The notes under the pieces were generated by a model. The model saw only the letters and a list, made by a program, of their open reading frames with translations, was not told the origin of the DNA and did not search any database. A stretch of 64,000 nt of DNA from Torymus aiolomorphi (lineage: Eukaryota > Arthropoda > Insecta > Hymenoptera > Torymidae), in NCBI GenBank assembly GCA_036365515.1, contig CM070874.1, positions 169,877,297 through 169,941,296 on the forward strand, written 5' to 3'. Both the position numbers and the translations under genes were made by a program. The stretch's first letter is position 1. Each line of letters begins with the position of its first letter. Of this stretch, positions 20,370 through 31,767 are shown one piece after another.

Positions 20370-21055
20370 TTCTGGTTAATAATTAGAAATAATTTTTCTA
20401 GATTCTTCCATTCAGACTACATTTTCTTCCTCAATTTTTGCATCAAATTTTAATCGACAAGAATCACATATTTTATCTTTATCTTGTAAGTTCGGATAGA
20501 AAAACGAGCTTTCATTTTTTCAGAAACAAACCTCAGTTTAGGTGAATGCTTTGCTTCATCAAAAAGGTTACAACAGCGATTGAAAATCGTTGATATTTTA
20601 AAGTTTTTTTTATTATGAAAATAATAAATATTGAGGAAAAAAACATTTTCAGTGGGTGATAAATACCTTACAAGGAGCTTTCTTAAATATTGGGAACGAC
20701 TCTGTGGTCTCAGTCCCTCTAGCGACAGAAATGATAACACGTGAAACTGCAACGATTAAAGTATAATAGATATAGACGCATACAGAGAAGCGTCTAAGCA
20801 CAAAACAGACTTCACGCGGCCGCTCGCCGCTGTCTTTTTAATATTATTATTGTACTTTTGAGCTCTACGTTTCTCCAACTTGAAAATTTAAGGTTTTGTA
20901 GCTTATAACTTCTACTTTCGAATGGTGCTATGCATTTTGAAGAACAACATGTTATAAACAACTGATAAGAATTTTTCCATTGGCCTTACAGTCATACAAA
21001 TTAAATTAAAATAATTAATATTTATGGCAGTCAGATTGCCCTTGTTTATAATCAC
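20370..21055. other. Spacer, nothing recognised
   Basis: AT-rich, without a supported gene or repeat. Confidence 0.35.
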
Positions 21056-21144
21056 CCCCGCAGAATCTGAAATAAAAACTTAATTAAAACCTGGAAAAAA
21101 CTTTGTTAGTAAAGGACGATCCGACTGCCCCCACCACCAAATTG

Positions 21145-21185
21145 CCCAACGTTTCGAGCCCGCTCCGGCTCCTCCTCAGGGACTG
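21145..21185 (-). ncRNA. Hammerhead-ribozyme-like motif of Penelope-like element
   Basis: On the minus strand CTGAGGA (fits CUGANGA) is followed by GAGCC, a six-base loop and GGCTC, which form stem II, then GAAAC. These core elements of a hammerhead occur in the right order and spacing. Hammerheads are known in Penelope-like retroelements, and this one lies just downstream of such an element's coding end. Stems I and III were not verified. Confidence 0.6.
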
Positions 21186-21287
21186 AAATGAAACCCGCGA
21201 TACACCTGCTTATATACCCCCATACCCTCTTCTTTTCTCTTACCCCCACCACCATCCACTTTCCCCTCTCCAACTTCCCATTCTCAC

Positions 21288-21930
21288 TTAAATTAATAAA
21301 GAATGATAAATGTTATCTAATTTACTTGACTCTATCATTAAATTTACATTATTCCGATTTCTTAGAATGTGAATACTTTCAAGGCTTTCCCTCTTATATT
21401 TATTCTTAATCCCCTGTTCCAAAATATCCACACTCCCAAAATCGAAAGAATGCAAACTATTTAAACAATGTTCTTTCAAACCCGATGTACAACTTGAGCT
21501 GCGTAAACTATATTGATGTTCATATATTCTCTTTTTCAAATATCTACCCGTTTGACCAATATACCAACCATTACAATCCCTACAATTAATTTTATAAACT
21601 ACTCCCGATTTTAAACATTTATCATCCTTGTCTTTACAATTACTAAATAATTTTTCTAAATTATTATCGTCTCTAAAGAAAACTTGAATATTATTTTTGC
21701 TAAAAACCCTTCTAATCCTTTCTGGCAAACCTCTAACATATGGTAAACTAAAATATGCGTTCTTTCCATTTCTATTGCTTGTTTGATTATCTACCCGCTG
21801 CTTCAATCCACCATTATAAATTTCCTACACTCTTTCATCAATCATTTTATCAATAAATTTTACCGGATAACTATTCTTAATAAATGTTTCTCTAACTAAA
21901 TTTAAATTCTTTTTCCTAAAATCTTTAGGG
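21288..21930 (-). pseudogene. Penelope-like element, C-terminal GIY-YIG region
   Basis: The minus-strand frame 21288-21806 holds VVYKINCRDCNGWYIGQTGR, the GIY-YIG endonuclease core characteristic of Penelope-like reverse transcriptases, with a preceding Cys-rich KCLKSG linker. The same frame continues upstream to about 21930 (LVRETFIKNSYP) past one stop codon near 21828. The reverse transcriptase itself is missing, because a LINE endonuclease fragment begins abruptly at 21935. The 3' side runs through 21060-21287 and includes the hammerhead-like motif. The nuclease would nick target DNA for priming. A relative lies at 31.4-34.8 kb. Confidence 0.85.
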
Positions 21931-21939
21931 GAGTCCGCT

Positions 21940-22348
21940 GATTTGCGGGAGGGTGGACAACTCATGGGCCTGCCTCTTGGCTAAGGGCCTAAGAGTGGAA
22001 GCCCTACCCAAGTACTGCTTACGCGACCTGGTGACGGCTAAGATTTGGTACAAAGACGAGAAAGACGGTGTGCGGGAGGTGGTTGTTGCATCAGCCTATC
22101 TCCCTTACGAATCGAAATTCTGCCGTATAGCGAAGGTCATAGAACTAATTAAATTTTGTGAAGCCAAGGGGTGGAACCTGTTGTTGGGGTGCAATGCTAA
22201 TGCACATCATCTGGCGTGGGGCAGCTGGGACACGAACAACAGGGGGAAGAAGCTCTTGCAGTTCCTCTCCACCACCAACCTTGACTTCCTGAACAGAGGT
22301 TGTAAGCCTACTTTCTGAAATGCGAATAAGGAGGAAGTCAGACGCGTT
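21940..22348 (+). pseudogene. LINE apurinic-type endonuclease fragment
   Basis: The plus-strand frame gives ASAYLPYESK, LLLGCNANAHHLAWGSWDTN and NRGCKPTF, the central part of an endonuclease/exonuclease/phosphatase domain as found at the start of non-LTR ORF2 proteins. The usual GCDANAHH reads GCNANAHH, so the conserved aspartate is lost. A stop at 22318 interrupts it, after which KEEVRRV continues briefly. The reverse transcriptase is absent; the sequence ends where the putative LTR begins. Confidence 0.75.
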
Positions 22349-22759
22349 TGAATCGTAACCGTTCGCGTGAGAACTAATTTATTATTCATAACTGCATTTG
22401 CATGGTGCATGTAAACTCTAAGTGTTTTTAATACAGTGTTAATTCTCGTTACTCGTCGCGTTGTTTATACAACTCGTCCTTCTCCCGGATACCGCCGCCT
22501 CCGCGGGAAAACGACACCGCCGGTTGTTTTCATATCTGAGCATAGCGTCCGCGCGCTTCACTCTTCAAGCAAGCGCTTTTCACTCAGCGATCCAATAAGT
22601 TGGACAACGAAGTTCGCGTACGATCTTCGCTTTGTTTTCGAGATTTCAGGAGCGGATCCCCGGGCAAGTCATTTTAGTCTGACACCCGCGGCACCGTGTT
22701 GTAGGGCATCGCTGGCCTGTGGCTTTTTGGGATTTTTCCCCAGAAGCCATGCTGTTACA
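22349..22759 (-). repeat. Probable 3' LTR of the copia element
   Basis: On the minus strand the segment starts TGTAACAGC and ends GTTACGATTCA, giving TG...CA ends. It is GC-richer than its surroundings and lies immediately downstream of copia RNase H remains in the correct orientation. It interrupts the LINE endonuclease frame at 22348. No second LTR was found, so the boundaries rest on one copy. Confidence 0.5.
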
Positions 22760-22959
22760 TAATTAAATATCTATGAGTTTCAAAAGACAGAGGTTTGATA
22801 AAAAATGTAGGCAATTTGTTCCCTGGACCACACCTATTGGACTTTTATAATTTTTCTATTCACACATTCCTTTATATGCTGTTCTTTTATCTCAACTATT
22901 TGTCTCAGTTCGTTTCCTCCCAATTGCTTTTACATACGCACCAGCAGCTTTTTTATCAC

Positions 22960-24600
22960 ACCATAAAGTAGTAGGGAGAAGGAACTATTTAACATCAATC
23001 TCATGGAGTCTTAAATTGAGACTACTTGTTGACTCGCTTCACTTATCACACATGATTGTGAGTGCGCCAGCATATTGAGTCTCGGACTATCTTTACTACA
23101 TAACCACATATAATTAACGAATAATTGCAATCAGCGAAGCTTGCACTTTTAGTTCCTCTTAAACACCGAAAGACTCTTTTTACCATGACCCAATCATTCT
23201 CAGTGGGACTCACCTGATATCTACTTAGGACATTTTCAGCATAGGAACTGTCCGGTCTAGACGCGCTGGCTAAGTACAGCAACCTGCTCACAGCTGCACG
23301 ATAAGGAGGGTTTTCTATCTTGTCTAGCAATTCATTGTCACATTCTCTTAGTTTTCTCTCCCGATAAAACGCTTGAGCAATCTCCTTCGTTTGCATGGCT
23401 TCTTTGTAATTTACAGCATCTTTATTAATTAATACATCCTATCAAAGCAAATAATAATTCATCACATTCCTCACCGTTTGCATCTGATTTCTGTTTATTT
23501 GTGATAATATAGGAAGGCTTTGACTTTGCAATCCTGACCTATTTGTATTTTAGAAAAGCTCGTGTCATTTATAGTCGCATCTTTATTTAATTTCATCGTT
23601 ATAGCTGGATGTTTAACTTCTGTCAATCTTCCTCTTTCCGTTTATTCTCTCCCTCCGTTTTAAACTTCTCATCTATCTTTGTCTCACCTTTATTAAATAC
23701 TATAAACCACTTATTCTCATCTTATTTTTCCTCCATATTAGGAAAGTTTATCAAATTACCATACACTGGTTTCTCGTTCATCTCACATTTCTACTTTCGT
23801 ATTTTCCTTCTATAGGCTTAAGAAACAGGTAGTCTTTAGGTGTGTATCCTACCAGAATAACTCGCCTTCCTTCAAACCTTAACCTTCGACCTGTTTTTTT
23901 TTTTCAACTTGAATGTTGATAACGCATCCTAACCTTTTAATAAGTTCAAAATTAAAACTGTTTAAAGGTGCAAACTTTTCTAATGGAGTGATCATGTTAT
24001 TTGATATGTGAGTCCGATTATAAACATACGCAGCAATTGACACAGCTAAATATTACATAATTTCGATAGTTTCGCATCATATACACATGATCTCACCTTT
24101 CTCTGAATAGTTTGATTGAGTCCCTCTGAAACTCCATTATGCTCGAGTACATCAGGCCAAGACAACTGTAATTCTGCACGTAGGCTCTTTAAAACCTCTA
24201 CAGTGTACCTTCCTGTAAACTCGCAACTCTGATCTGTGCGTAGATAACATACTTTAGCGACACACCTTGGTATGTTTCTAGCACTTCTCACAAACATCTC
24301 AAGGCAATGTCTTATCTCACCTTTCAACTTCATCGGGTGTATGCCATTGCTGGTCTAGAGAAGTCATATATGAATACAGATATAAAATCTGTAGCCTTTT
24401 GGATCAGAGAAATGGGACCCATTATATCAGAGTGTATTATTTTCAGAAGAGACGTGGTTCTTTTGCATGTGAAGGGAAAAGGAATGTGTTAAATTTGGAA
24501 TAGCACAAACTTCACAATCTTTAACAACATTGTCGAACACTGCTTTATTTAAATCTTAATTATCGGAGAATTTCACTCGTAATGCTTTAAGATATTCGAT
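22960..24600 (-). pseudogene. Ty1/copia polyprotein remains
   Basis: From right to left on the minus strand: a GAG-pre-integrase Cys pair (KDCEVCAI, about 24520), an integrase start (IHSDIMGPI, about 24425), the integrase middle and E region (LRTDQSCEFTG and EHNGVSEGLNQTIQRKVR, 24046-24333), SNNMITPLEKF (about 23990), and a C-terminal RNase H block (YRAAVSRLLYLASASRPD and RYQVSPTENDW, 23046-23396). Reverse transcriptase motifs between 23400 and 23830 are missing, and frameshifts and stops separate the rest. Dead copy. Confidence 0.85.
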
Positions 24601-25210
24601 GGATGCATGACCGAATCTTACGCGCTACAACATTACCTGATTATATTTACTAGCTACTTTTAGCGCGCTTCGCGCGTATCATTTATCTCTTTGTTTTTTT
24701 GTTTTTGAGGTTATGAACATGATCAAGATTCATTTTAAAAGTTTGTTTTAAATAGTTTAAATTATACGATAATAACGTAAGTCTCATAAATAAAATCATG
24801 AAATTTTTTTATACTATTCAGTTTTAAATATTCAAAGTCAAGAATCCAATCTTCAAAATTCAAACATACTCGATTTTGGCGCTTATTCTATGTAGACCAA
24901 TCAAATGAGCCAGCAACAACGAATCAAAAGTCTTATTGTGATGACAGATTTCCTCCATCACTTTTTTAAGAGAGGACTGAATTTACTATTGACCCTTAAA
25001 AGTGGTACTTCCTCGTATGTTAAATCAGTTAGAGCATTTCATCCACTTTGTGAATTTCGCGATCACGGAGTGGCATCAAGGCACATTTTTAATCTTTTTG
25101 TTTATAGTTTTCTCGCCAGAATTTTCACTTTTAGACTCCTTTTGTGGAAAGTTCTTTTGTCTCATACCCTGTCGGAAAGTGTTGTCTTGCCACCCCGCTC
25201 TCACGGCCGA

Positions 25211-25408
25211 AAGTGCCACATTCCCTCACGCCTAGAAACTGCGACGCGCATGCGCGTTTCTCTAATTTTCGGCCCGGCCGGCGCCGCCTGCGTGTTGCAG
25301 CCCTCGCTGCCGCTCGGGCCGCAAATCACCTGCAGGCGGTGCTAGTCGGCAGAAAATTAGAAACGTGCATAAGCCTCGCAGTTTTAGGAGTGAGGTTATG
25401 TGGCACTT
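25211..25408. mobile_element. GC-rich hairpin MITE inside the Helitron
   Basis: Ends AAGTGCCACAT and its complement. The arms of about 80 bp include ACTGCGA and GTTTCT-AATTTTC blocks. It interrupts the Helitron frame. Frames across 24905-25410 are products of this palindrome and flank, not genes. Confidence 0.7.
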
Positions 25409-25429
25409 AAGACCTTGAGATTAGGGTGA

Positions 25430-26000
25430 AAAGACAATAATATACTTTCCTCCAGGGAATACATGAGACAAAATAGTATACGCAACACTATGGTAAACTT
25501 GTCCACATATCCGTACGACAGAACCTTTACCACGTAATTTCGCAAAAGGAGCTCCAAAACTGGCAAAGGCTAAGCCATTATTTTAATATCTAATACATTG
25601 TTTAAAATTTTTAGTTACAAAAGTGTTTCCGATTGCTAATTCTGCAATTTCTCGTGGATATGTAGGATCTTCTTGTAAACTTACTTTTCCTTTATGACAA
25701 CAGATGGAAAAGTTTTTGTCTCGAGATAGTTCAAAAGGATAATGTTTTGCATTGCATGTAAGATCTAATTGTAAGCTACCAACATTATTTTCCTGTATTA
25801 AGCTTTCATTTATTAAAGTATTTGCTATAGAAGCCTGTTTGAATATTGTATTATTTATTTTTTCGGGTTTCTTGTAATCTAAAATTTTATGTTGATTTTT
25901 TTTATAATATGATAACCTTTTTGCTGCATTTACTTTTTTTACATTGTTCTTAACTTTATTTTTTAATATTTTGTTTTCTTCTTTTTTTTTTATTTCTAAA
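25430..26000 (-). pseudogene. Helitron helicase N-terminal domain fragment
   Basis: The minus strand reads SICCHKGKVSL, GLAFASFGAP and VVRICGQVYHSVA in order, the signature phrases of the Helitron_like_N domain that precedes Rep and helicase in eukaryotic Helitrons. An internal stop follows the middle block. Rep (HUH) and helicase domains are absent, so it cannot support rolling-circle transposition. Confidence 0.75.
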
Positions 26001-26670
26001 ATTTTTGTTTATTTTTTAAGTAATAAAGCTTACTTTAAGATAATTTACTATCTTTTTGTTCCGCAAAATTATCAGTATATTTTTTTTCTTCTAAGTGAGA
26101 TACACTATTCTTAGTTTTACAATTTGTACTATTACTATCGTGTCAATACTTTCTTTTATTAATTGAGAAATTGTTAAATGTACCTATAATCACTTCGTCC
26201 GAATCAGGATCATCAATAAGATCGATTACGTTATTAGATCTATCTTTATACGAATTGATGAGTGATGTCTATTGAGTGATTTTATTATGGTTCAATTGTT
26301 TAAGATTCTTCTATCCAAAACAGTAATAACGATAGTAAAGGGATATAGAAAATAACTAATTCTAAGATTGCCATGAAATAATTTTTTAAGTCATTTCTCT
26401 TTTTAATAAATAGGAAATTCGCCCCAAACTTAATAAATATAGAAGCTCGCTAACGCTCGCTCGAATTTTGTTGCATTATTTGTCTTAGTATAAATAGAAA
26501 TCAATATTGCTTAGATAATTAATTCAGATATAATTAAAATATATTTGGTATCATGTTTTAAAAAATGTTAAAACTTATACTTAAATAACGTAACACAAAC
26601 CGAGCAAGCGTTAGCGAGTGAGGTATTTTCGCTAGTATATTATAAATAAGGTGTATTTAACATGACTAAC

Positions 26671-27343
26671 AAGGGGAGCACCAGGAATGTGGGTTCTGGA
26701 TGTAGCTGAAACTGTAAGAGGCACTTCTTTATGACAAATAATGAGACACGTGTCTCAGGGTATCTGAATGGGCCTTTTCTTCCGAGATCCGAGCTAAAAT
26801 GAACTATTTTTGATGAAAATGGGATCCGTTTCTTTAGTTGAAGCTTTACGAATATTTCGACTATAATACAGGATTAAAAAGTTTATAAAAAGCTTTAATT
26901 TAAGCTTTGTCTCGTTAAACAATGTTGATTTATGAAAAAGTTTTAGGTTATCAAAAATAGAGTAAGAAGATAGATTAAAATACCACCCGTTAAATGCTCG
27001 AAAAAAAATAACAAATTTTCAGTCATTTTCTTACTCTATTTTTGACAGCCTATAACTTTTTGAGAAATCGACATTTTCTAACCAAAGCTTAAATTAAAAC
27101 TTTCTGCCTCCTTTTATAAACTTTTTAGTCAATTTATATAACTAAAATATTCGTAAAGCTATAACTTAAGAAAGGGACCCATTTTTATTAAAAATAGTTC
27201 ATTTTAGACATAAAATAGCTTAGGGCTCCGAACAAAACGCCCATTCATAAAAACCCTGAGACACGTGTCTCATTATTTGTCTTAAAGAAGTGCCTCCTAC
27301 AGTTTCAGCCAAATCCAGGACCCGCATTCCTGATGCCCCCCTT
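26671..27343. mobile_element. Palindromic MITE, 673 bp
   Basis: The arms of about 330 bp are inverted copies. Both contain ATAATGAGACACGTGTCTCA and TTTTCTTACTCTATTTTTGA-type blocks. Ends are roughly AAGGGGAGCACCAGG and its complement. The inverted arm near 38.36 kb shows the same flanks joined without this segment, an effectively empty site. Confidence 0.8.
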
Positions 27344-28099
27344 CCAAGATAACTTTTTCACAAAATGGCGATATTCTAGAAACTAGATATCGTCTCCAAA
27401 AACAATTATTGATAAATCACTGGAATCTTTGTTTCTCAACCGATTTTAGTTTTTAAGGTCTCATTTTGCTCATTAAGCAATTTCATGAGGACTTGCCACA
27501 GGAAAAATAAAAAATTATTCAAAACTCAGAAAGTTATAGCCAATTAAAAAATATATTCTTATATAAGTTATAGATAACAAAGGCCCACAAAAAAAAGTAT
27601 ATTGCTCCGGGGTTGAGACGTTATTCCTATGTGTTTTAACCTGCTGAACACGAATCTACAATAAAAAAAAAAGGGTGTCGCTAAGTAAATTTCGAAGATA
27701 CCCTTAACAAATCGTAAAAAAACCACGTTTTTTAGTGGTAGAGGTTTAAAAACAAAGAATATGAGTTGTCACAGGTTCAGGCGACATTGTGAAGGCTTAA
27801 AAAAGGAGAATTTAATTTGTCTTAGGTCAAGACCAACCAGAATTTTATTGGTAAACGTACAAACGCACATGTGTCAGTCTTTCCTGATGGTTAGACTATA
27901 AGAAAAACTGAAGACAACAACAGGCTTAAGGCGAATCTGAAAATGGCATGGTTATACCTCTGAGAGCGAGAAAATTTGGTAATACTTACAAGTTGTCGTC
28001 TGTAAGTCCAGTTTGCAACGGAATTTAATGACTGAAAATCTGCATGAGTCCTTAACTGAAGGTGACCTTATGAACGAGAACTAAATTGGTTTAGGCTTG

Positions 28100-29819
28100 C
28101 ATATGCGTTTCTCATCGAACGACCTAGGTAAAGGATTTCTACATCGTCTCTTGCCTCTTGGTTGTGTTTCTCTTTTCAGCATTCAGCAACAGTCTGTCAT
28201 CATATTCACACCCCCACTTTCCTTGCCATCTACGTACAAATTCCATCAGATCTTGATAAAATCATTTACCTTGCTCTTCATTGAAATGCCCAAGGTGTTA
28301 TGGAAATTAATCAAGATGCGAATCAAGAAAGTGGAGCTTCAAATTCATTAAGCAGCCTAAGTTTTTAAAGTTTCCTACCATATTTTTTACAATGCTCCTA
28401 CAGTCTTCATGTTTGTTGTTCCCCAAAAATTTTGTTCCAACATGTTTGAAGCTCAACCAGGCTGCCTTCTCTGTATCATTCATACTTTTGACAAACTCTT
28501 CGTCTTTGAACTATTCGCGAATATGAGATCCATTGAAGATACCTTCCTTTAAGTTAACTACAGTTACATTTGGAAACATGCTTTCCAAGTACTTGAAGCA
28601 GCGACCTTCTTTATCGAGAGCTTTAACAAATTGTTTCATCAATCCAAGATTGATATACAGAGGAGGTAGAAGAATTTTGCCACGATCTACAAGAGATCGC
28701 TTAACGACATTGCTTGAACCAGGGGTGAGAGATGACCTGGCTGGCCATGCTTTTATTTTATAATGATTCACCACATCTCCACTATCAAACATGCATAGAC
28801 AGCATGGATACAGTGAATCATGATTGTTGCCGTAATATCATGGACAATATTTTCAGGTCTCCACAGATTAACCATTTGTGCTCACTATATTTAATTTTGT
28901 TTAAGACCATTTCGATATTAGAGTATTCTTTTTTAAGTACAGTCGAATGAGCCAAAGGTAAAGGAGCATACACGTTTGTATTGTGAAGAAGAACTGCCTT
29001 TAGGCTTTGCTTGGATGAATCAATAAACAACCTCTATTCTTCTGGCATGTATAAATTTGGTTCGAATTCATCGATAACTCCTTTTGCATCCGTACAATAC
29101 ACTATATTAGATTCCTCAGTGAAGTATTTACGAGACGCTTGCTCTCGGTTTCGATAAAATGTAACATTAACGTTCTTTTCTAATACATTAAGCGCCTTCA
29201 ATTCTGAGGCCATTGACTCCGCTGCATGTTTAGGTAATCCTACTCTCCTGAACATATCATTCAGTTGAGATTGAGAGATCCTTTTTGGACTTTGCTCTCT
29301 ACTGTCGGGAACATATTCCTCTTCAGTATCCGAAGACAGTTCTTCTTCACTCTCGTCGGATTCACTTTCTACTTCCACCACTAACTCACTTTCCCCACCA
29401 TGAGTTTCTTTTCGGACATCGGAATTTTCACATTGTTCTTCCGAATCTTCATCAACTTGCATAGTATCAAGCCCTTGTTTAAAGCTGTCTCGTGAATTCT
29501 CATCTTCGAAACCTTCGACTAATTTTATCTGCGGACGCTGTATACTAGATACAGATTCATACACTATTTTTTCCTTGCACATCTTGTTTATCCCACTCAC
29601 ATTTGACATACTTTTGTAACAGTAACTTTTGTCCATTGATTTTCTCCAAATTGCTGGCTTTCGAAATTTAAGTTTATCTTTTTTCTGATGTTTTATAAAT
29701 CTTGTCAACATGCTATAACAAGCAGTACATATCACATGTGGTACCCAATTCTTATCTTGTTCTAGGAATCCTGTCCCGATCGTAGGTGATTCCGCCGACC
29801 TAGGGGTGATAACCCTCAT
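28100..29819 (-). pseudogene. Unrecognised zinc-finger/LICGDLK protein, left copy
   Basis: I do not recognise a named domain. An intact frame (29034-29819) covers the N-terminal 261 codons: paired cysteines in VICTACYSML, a lysine-rich stretch, then a long acidic serine/glutamate region (about residues 125-175). A stop at 29034 interrupts PEE/RLFIDSSK; the other copy has Cys there. The frame then resumes with LICGDLKILSM, breaks near 28800, and continues 28511-28792 with NHYKIKAWPAR and LLPPLYINLGLMKQFVKAL. Near 28200-28275 it keeps FYQDLMEF plus WQGKWG, a part deleted from the right copy. Similar multicopy proteins occur in arthropod genomes as uncharacterised; a transposase role is plausible but inferred. 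Confidence 0.6.
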
Positions 29820-30659
29820 ACCTCCCTAGGCCTAATTATGAGGGCTTTCCGACTTTTACGAGGACAATGTCAACTCGTCGTCGGGCACACTGCGGCACCA
29901 TCCTCACATCCTAGTGCTCCCCGGTAGGACAGCGCACCTCGCAGGCTTCGTTACTACGGAAGGCTGGAAGCAAATCATTCCACACATCACTTTCAGGTAG
30001 TTATCATTGTTCCAGTAGCTTCCGTGGCAACAGAATTTGACGGTAAATAACATTTTTCGTAAGTAAAATTTTTAGTTTGACTTTTCAACATACTACATTT
30101 GCATTATTTTGTGAATTTCCAGAATGAAATCAGTAGTACAGACATTCTTGGAAGTATTTCATTAGCGTAGACGAAATGTCATGAATCAAACTCCAAAAAG
30201 ATGACATTGTAAGCTTGAATTTAATAGGAGAAAACTAAGTAGTAAAAATAAGTGTACCTTTGTGTTTATTAAAAGAAGTTGAATATACACGGTGTCACAT
30301 TTTAATCTATGCAGCAAAATATCTCCGAATGCAGGCCGGATACAGAAAAATGGTTCAGATGAAAATTGTTCGTGACGATGGGGGTCAACTTTTGGACACC
30401 TTCAATTTGACCTTGAGATCATTTTTCAAGGTCACTTCAAGGTTAAGATCATTTTTTCAAATTAGAACCCGTATTTCTGACGTCGGAATCGGATAGAGCG
30501 GGAAATTTTATGTCCAAAACCGTTCTTTAAACATTTTTTTGTAACCTCCACAAGGTTAAATCAAGGTCAGATGCTTAAAAATTGGTCAGAACGCGAAATT
30601 TCATAGTTGTCTCAAGCAGAGCAAGCCTTGATAAACCCAACCAATTAAGAAATTTTTGT

Positions 30660-30960
30660 GGTCGCCAATTTTGAACATGATGTTAGGTTTCTGTGGGGTG
30701 CGATGCGATGGTACCGCATGGAGGCTGAAATATCCCAAATGAGGTAATTTTGAATCACTATGAAAATCACTAAAAACACATTCTGAGAGCTTCAGGGATC
30801 GCTGATTACAAAATTCGAAGTCAGATGCGACGCCGGAGTACCACATGGAGATTGAATCGCTTTAAGTGGGGTCAATTTTCCAATTTCCATGAAAATCGCT
30901 AATAATACTATCCTGGGATTTTTCGCGGTCACTTATCTACAGAAGTTCCAGCAACACTGC
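30660..30960. repeat. Two diverged ~120-bp units
   Basis: The phrases GCGATG-TACCGCATGGAG and GCGACG-AGTACCACATGGAG each precede ATGAAAATC-CTAA, suggesting an old tandem duplication. No gene. Confidence 0.4.
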
Positions 30961-31049
30961 TCTATTGGCTTTAAGCTCTTTTTGATAATACTCGGTCCTT
31001 ACTTTTAGCGTTACCTAGAAACAACGACGCGGATGTAAGGCCTGTTTCC

Positions 31050-31317
31050 TTTTGGGTGCTTGTTAACGTGAGTCCCCTTGTCTCTCACTGGGGTGCTTGT
31101 TTAACGTGAGTCCCCTTGCCTCTCACTGGAGTGCTTGTTTAACGTGAGTCCCCTTGCCTCTCACTGGGGTGCTTGATTAACGTGAGTCCCCTTGCCTTTC
31201 ACTGGGGTGCTTGTTTACGTGAGTCCCCTTGCCTCTCACTGGGGTGCTTGTTTAACGTGAGTCCCCTTGCCTCTCACTGGGGTACTTTGTTTAACGTGAG
31301 TCCCCTTGCCTCTCACC
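31050..31317. repeat. 38-bp minisatellite, seven copies
   Basis: The consensus unit begins GGGGTGCTTGTTTAACGTGA and continues GTCCCCTTGCCTCTCACT. Most units differ at one to three positions; one lacks a base and the last gains one. The units abut with no spacers. Likely a local tandem array expanded by slippage or unequal exchange. Confidence 0.9.
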
Positions 31318-31767
31318 ATTATTACTGCAGTTGACATTATCTATCCACGGAGCACATGTTCAAAGTTACCTCCGTTGGATTCCAAGCACAGGCGTAATCG
31401 CCGTTAGAAGTGATCCACAGTCCTGAGCAACGTTGCATTTAATTACTACCTAGGCAGTAGAACCATCAGCTTCCTAACTTACTCAACTTTATACTATGAC
31501 TGCCATTTGCGACAATTAACTACATATACTTCGCCGTTGGGTTCTCAACACGGCCTTTAATATACTTTCAATGTGCTTCGGATATACTACATTCATCGAT
31601 GACTACAACTTAACTTTGGAGGATCGCCATTCATCGATGACTACAACTTAACAGTGGAGGATTCTTTGACGTCCGGTAAGATATTGTATGCCGAGTCACT
31701 AATATTTACGCAAGTTTTATTACTTAAATTTTTGACACTTTAAATTGATAGCCATTCTTTATTCAAG

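Larger units (their letters stand above)
24650..26635 (-). mobile_element. Helitron remnant
   Basis: The minus-strand 3' end shows a short GC hairpin (GCGCGAAGCGCGC) followed after about 9 bases by CTAG and then T, the classic Helitron terminus. Inside, at 25430-26000, are remains of the Helitron N-terminal domain. The other end falls at about 26635, just where the sequence starts to match the inverted arm ending at 38.4 kb. That match lacks the Helitron, so it supports this boundary. No helicase remains. A 198-bp MITE sits inside. Confidence 0.7.
26636..30646 (-). mobile_element. Left arm of large inverted duplication (LICGDLK element)
   Basis: Apart from the MITE at 26671-27343, this segment is an inverted copy of 35554-38405. 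The similarity covers about 280 bp of outer flank, the gene, and the inner flank that ends CCAACCAATT. The left copy has about 400 bp near 29770-30290, GC-richer in part, not found in the other. The non-coding outer part 27344-28100 has no gene. Confidence 0.8.

Noticed and set aside
24905..25410. Three overlapping plus-strand frames of 77-146 codons
   Set aside because: They cross the GC-rich hairpin MITE inside a Helitron and resemble no protein.
31050..31317. Regular repeats resembling a CRISPR array
   Set aside because: Units abut with no unique spacers, and all neighbours are eukaryotic retroelements; it is a minisatellite.
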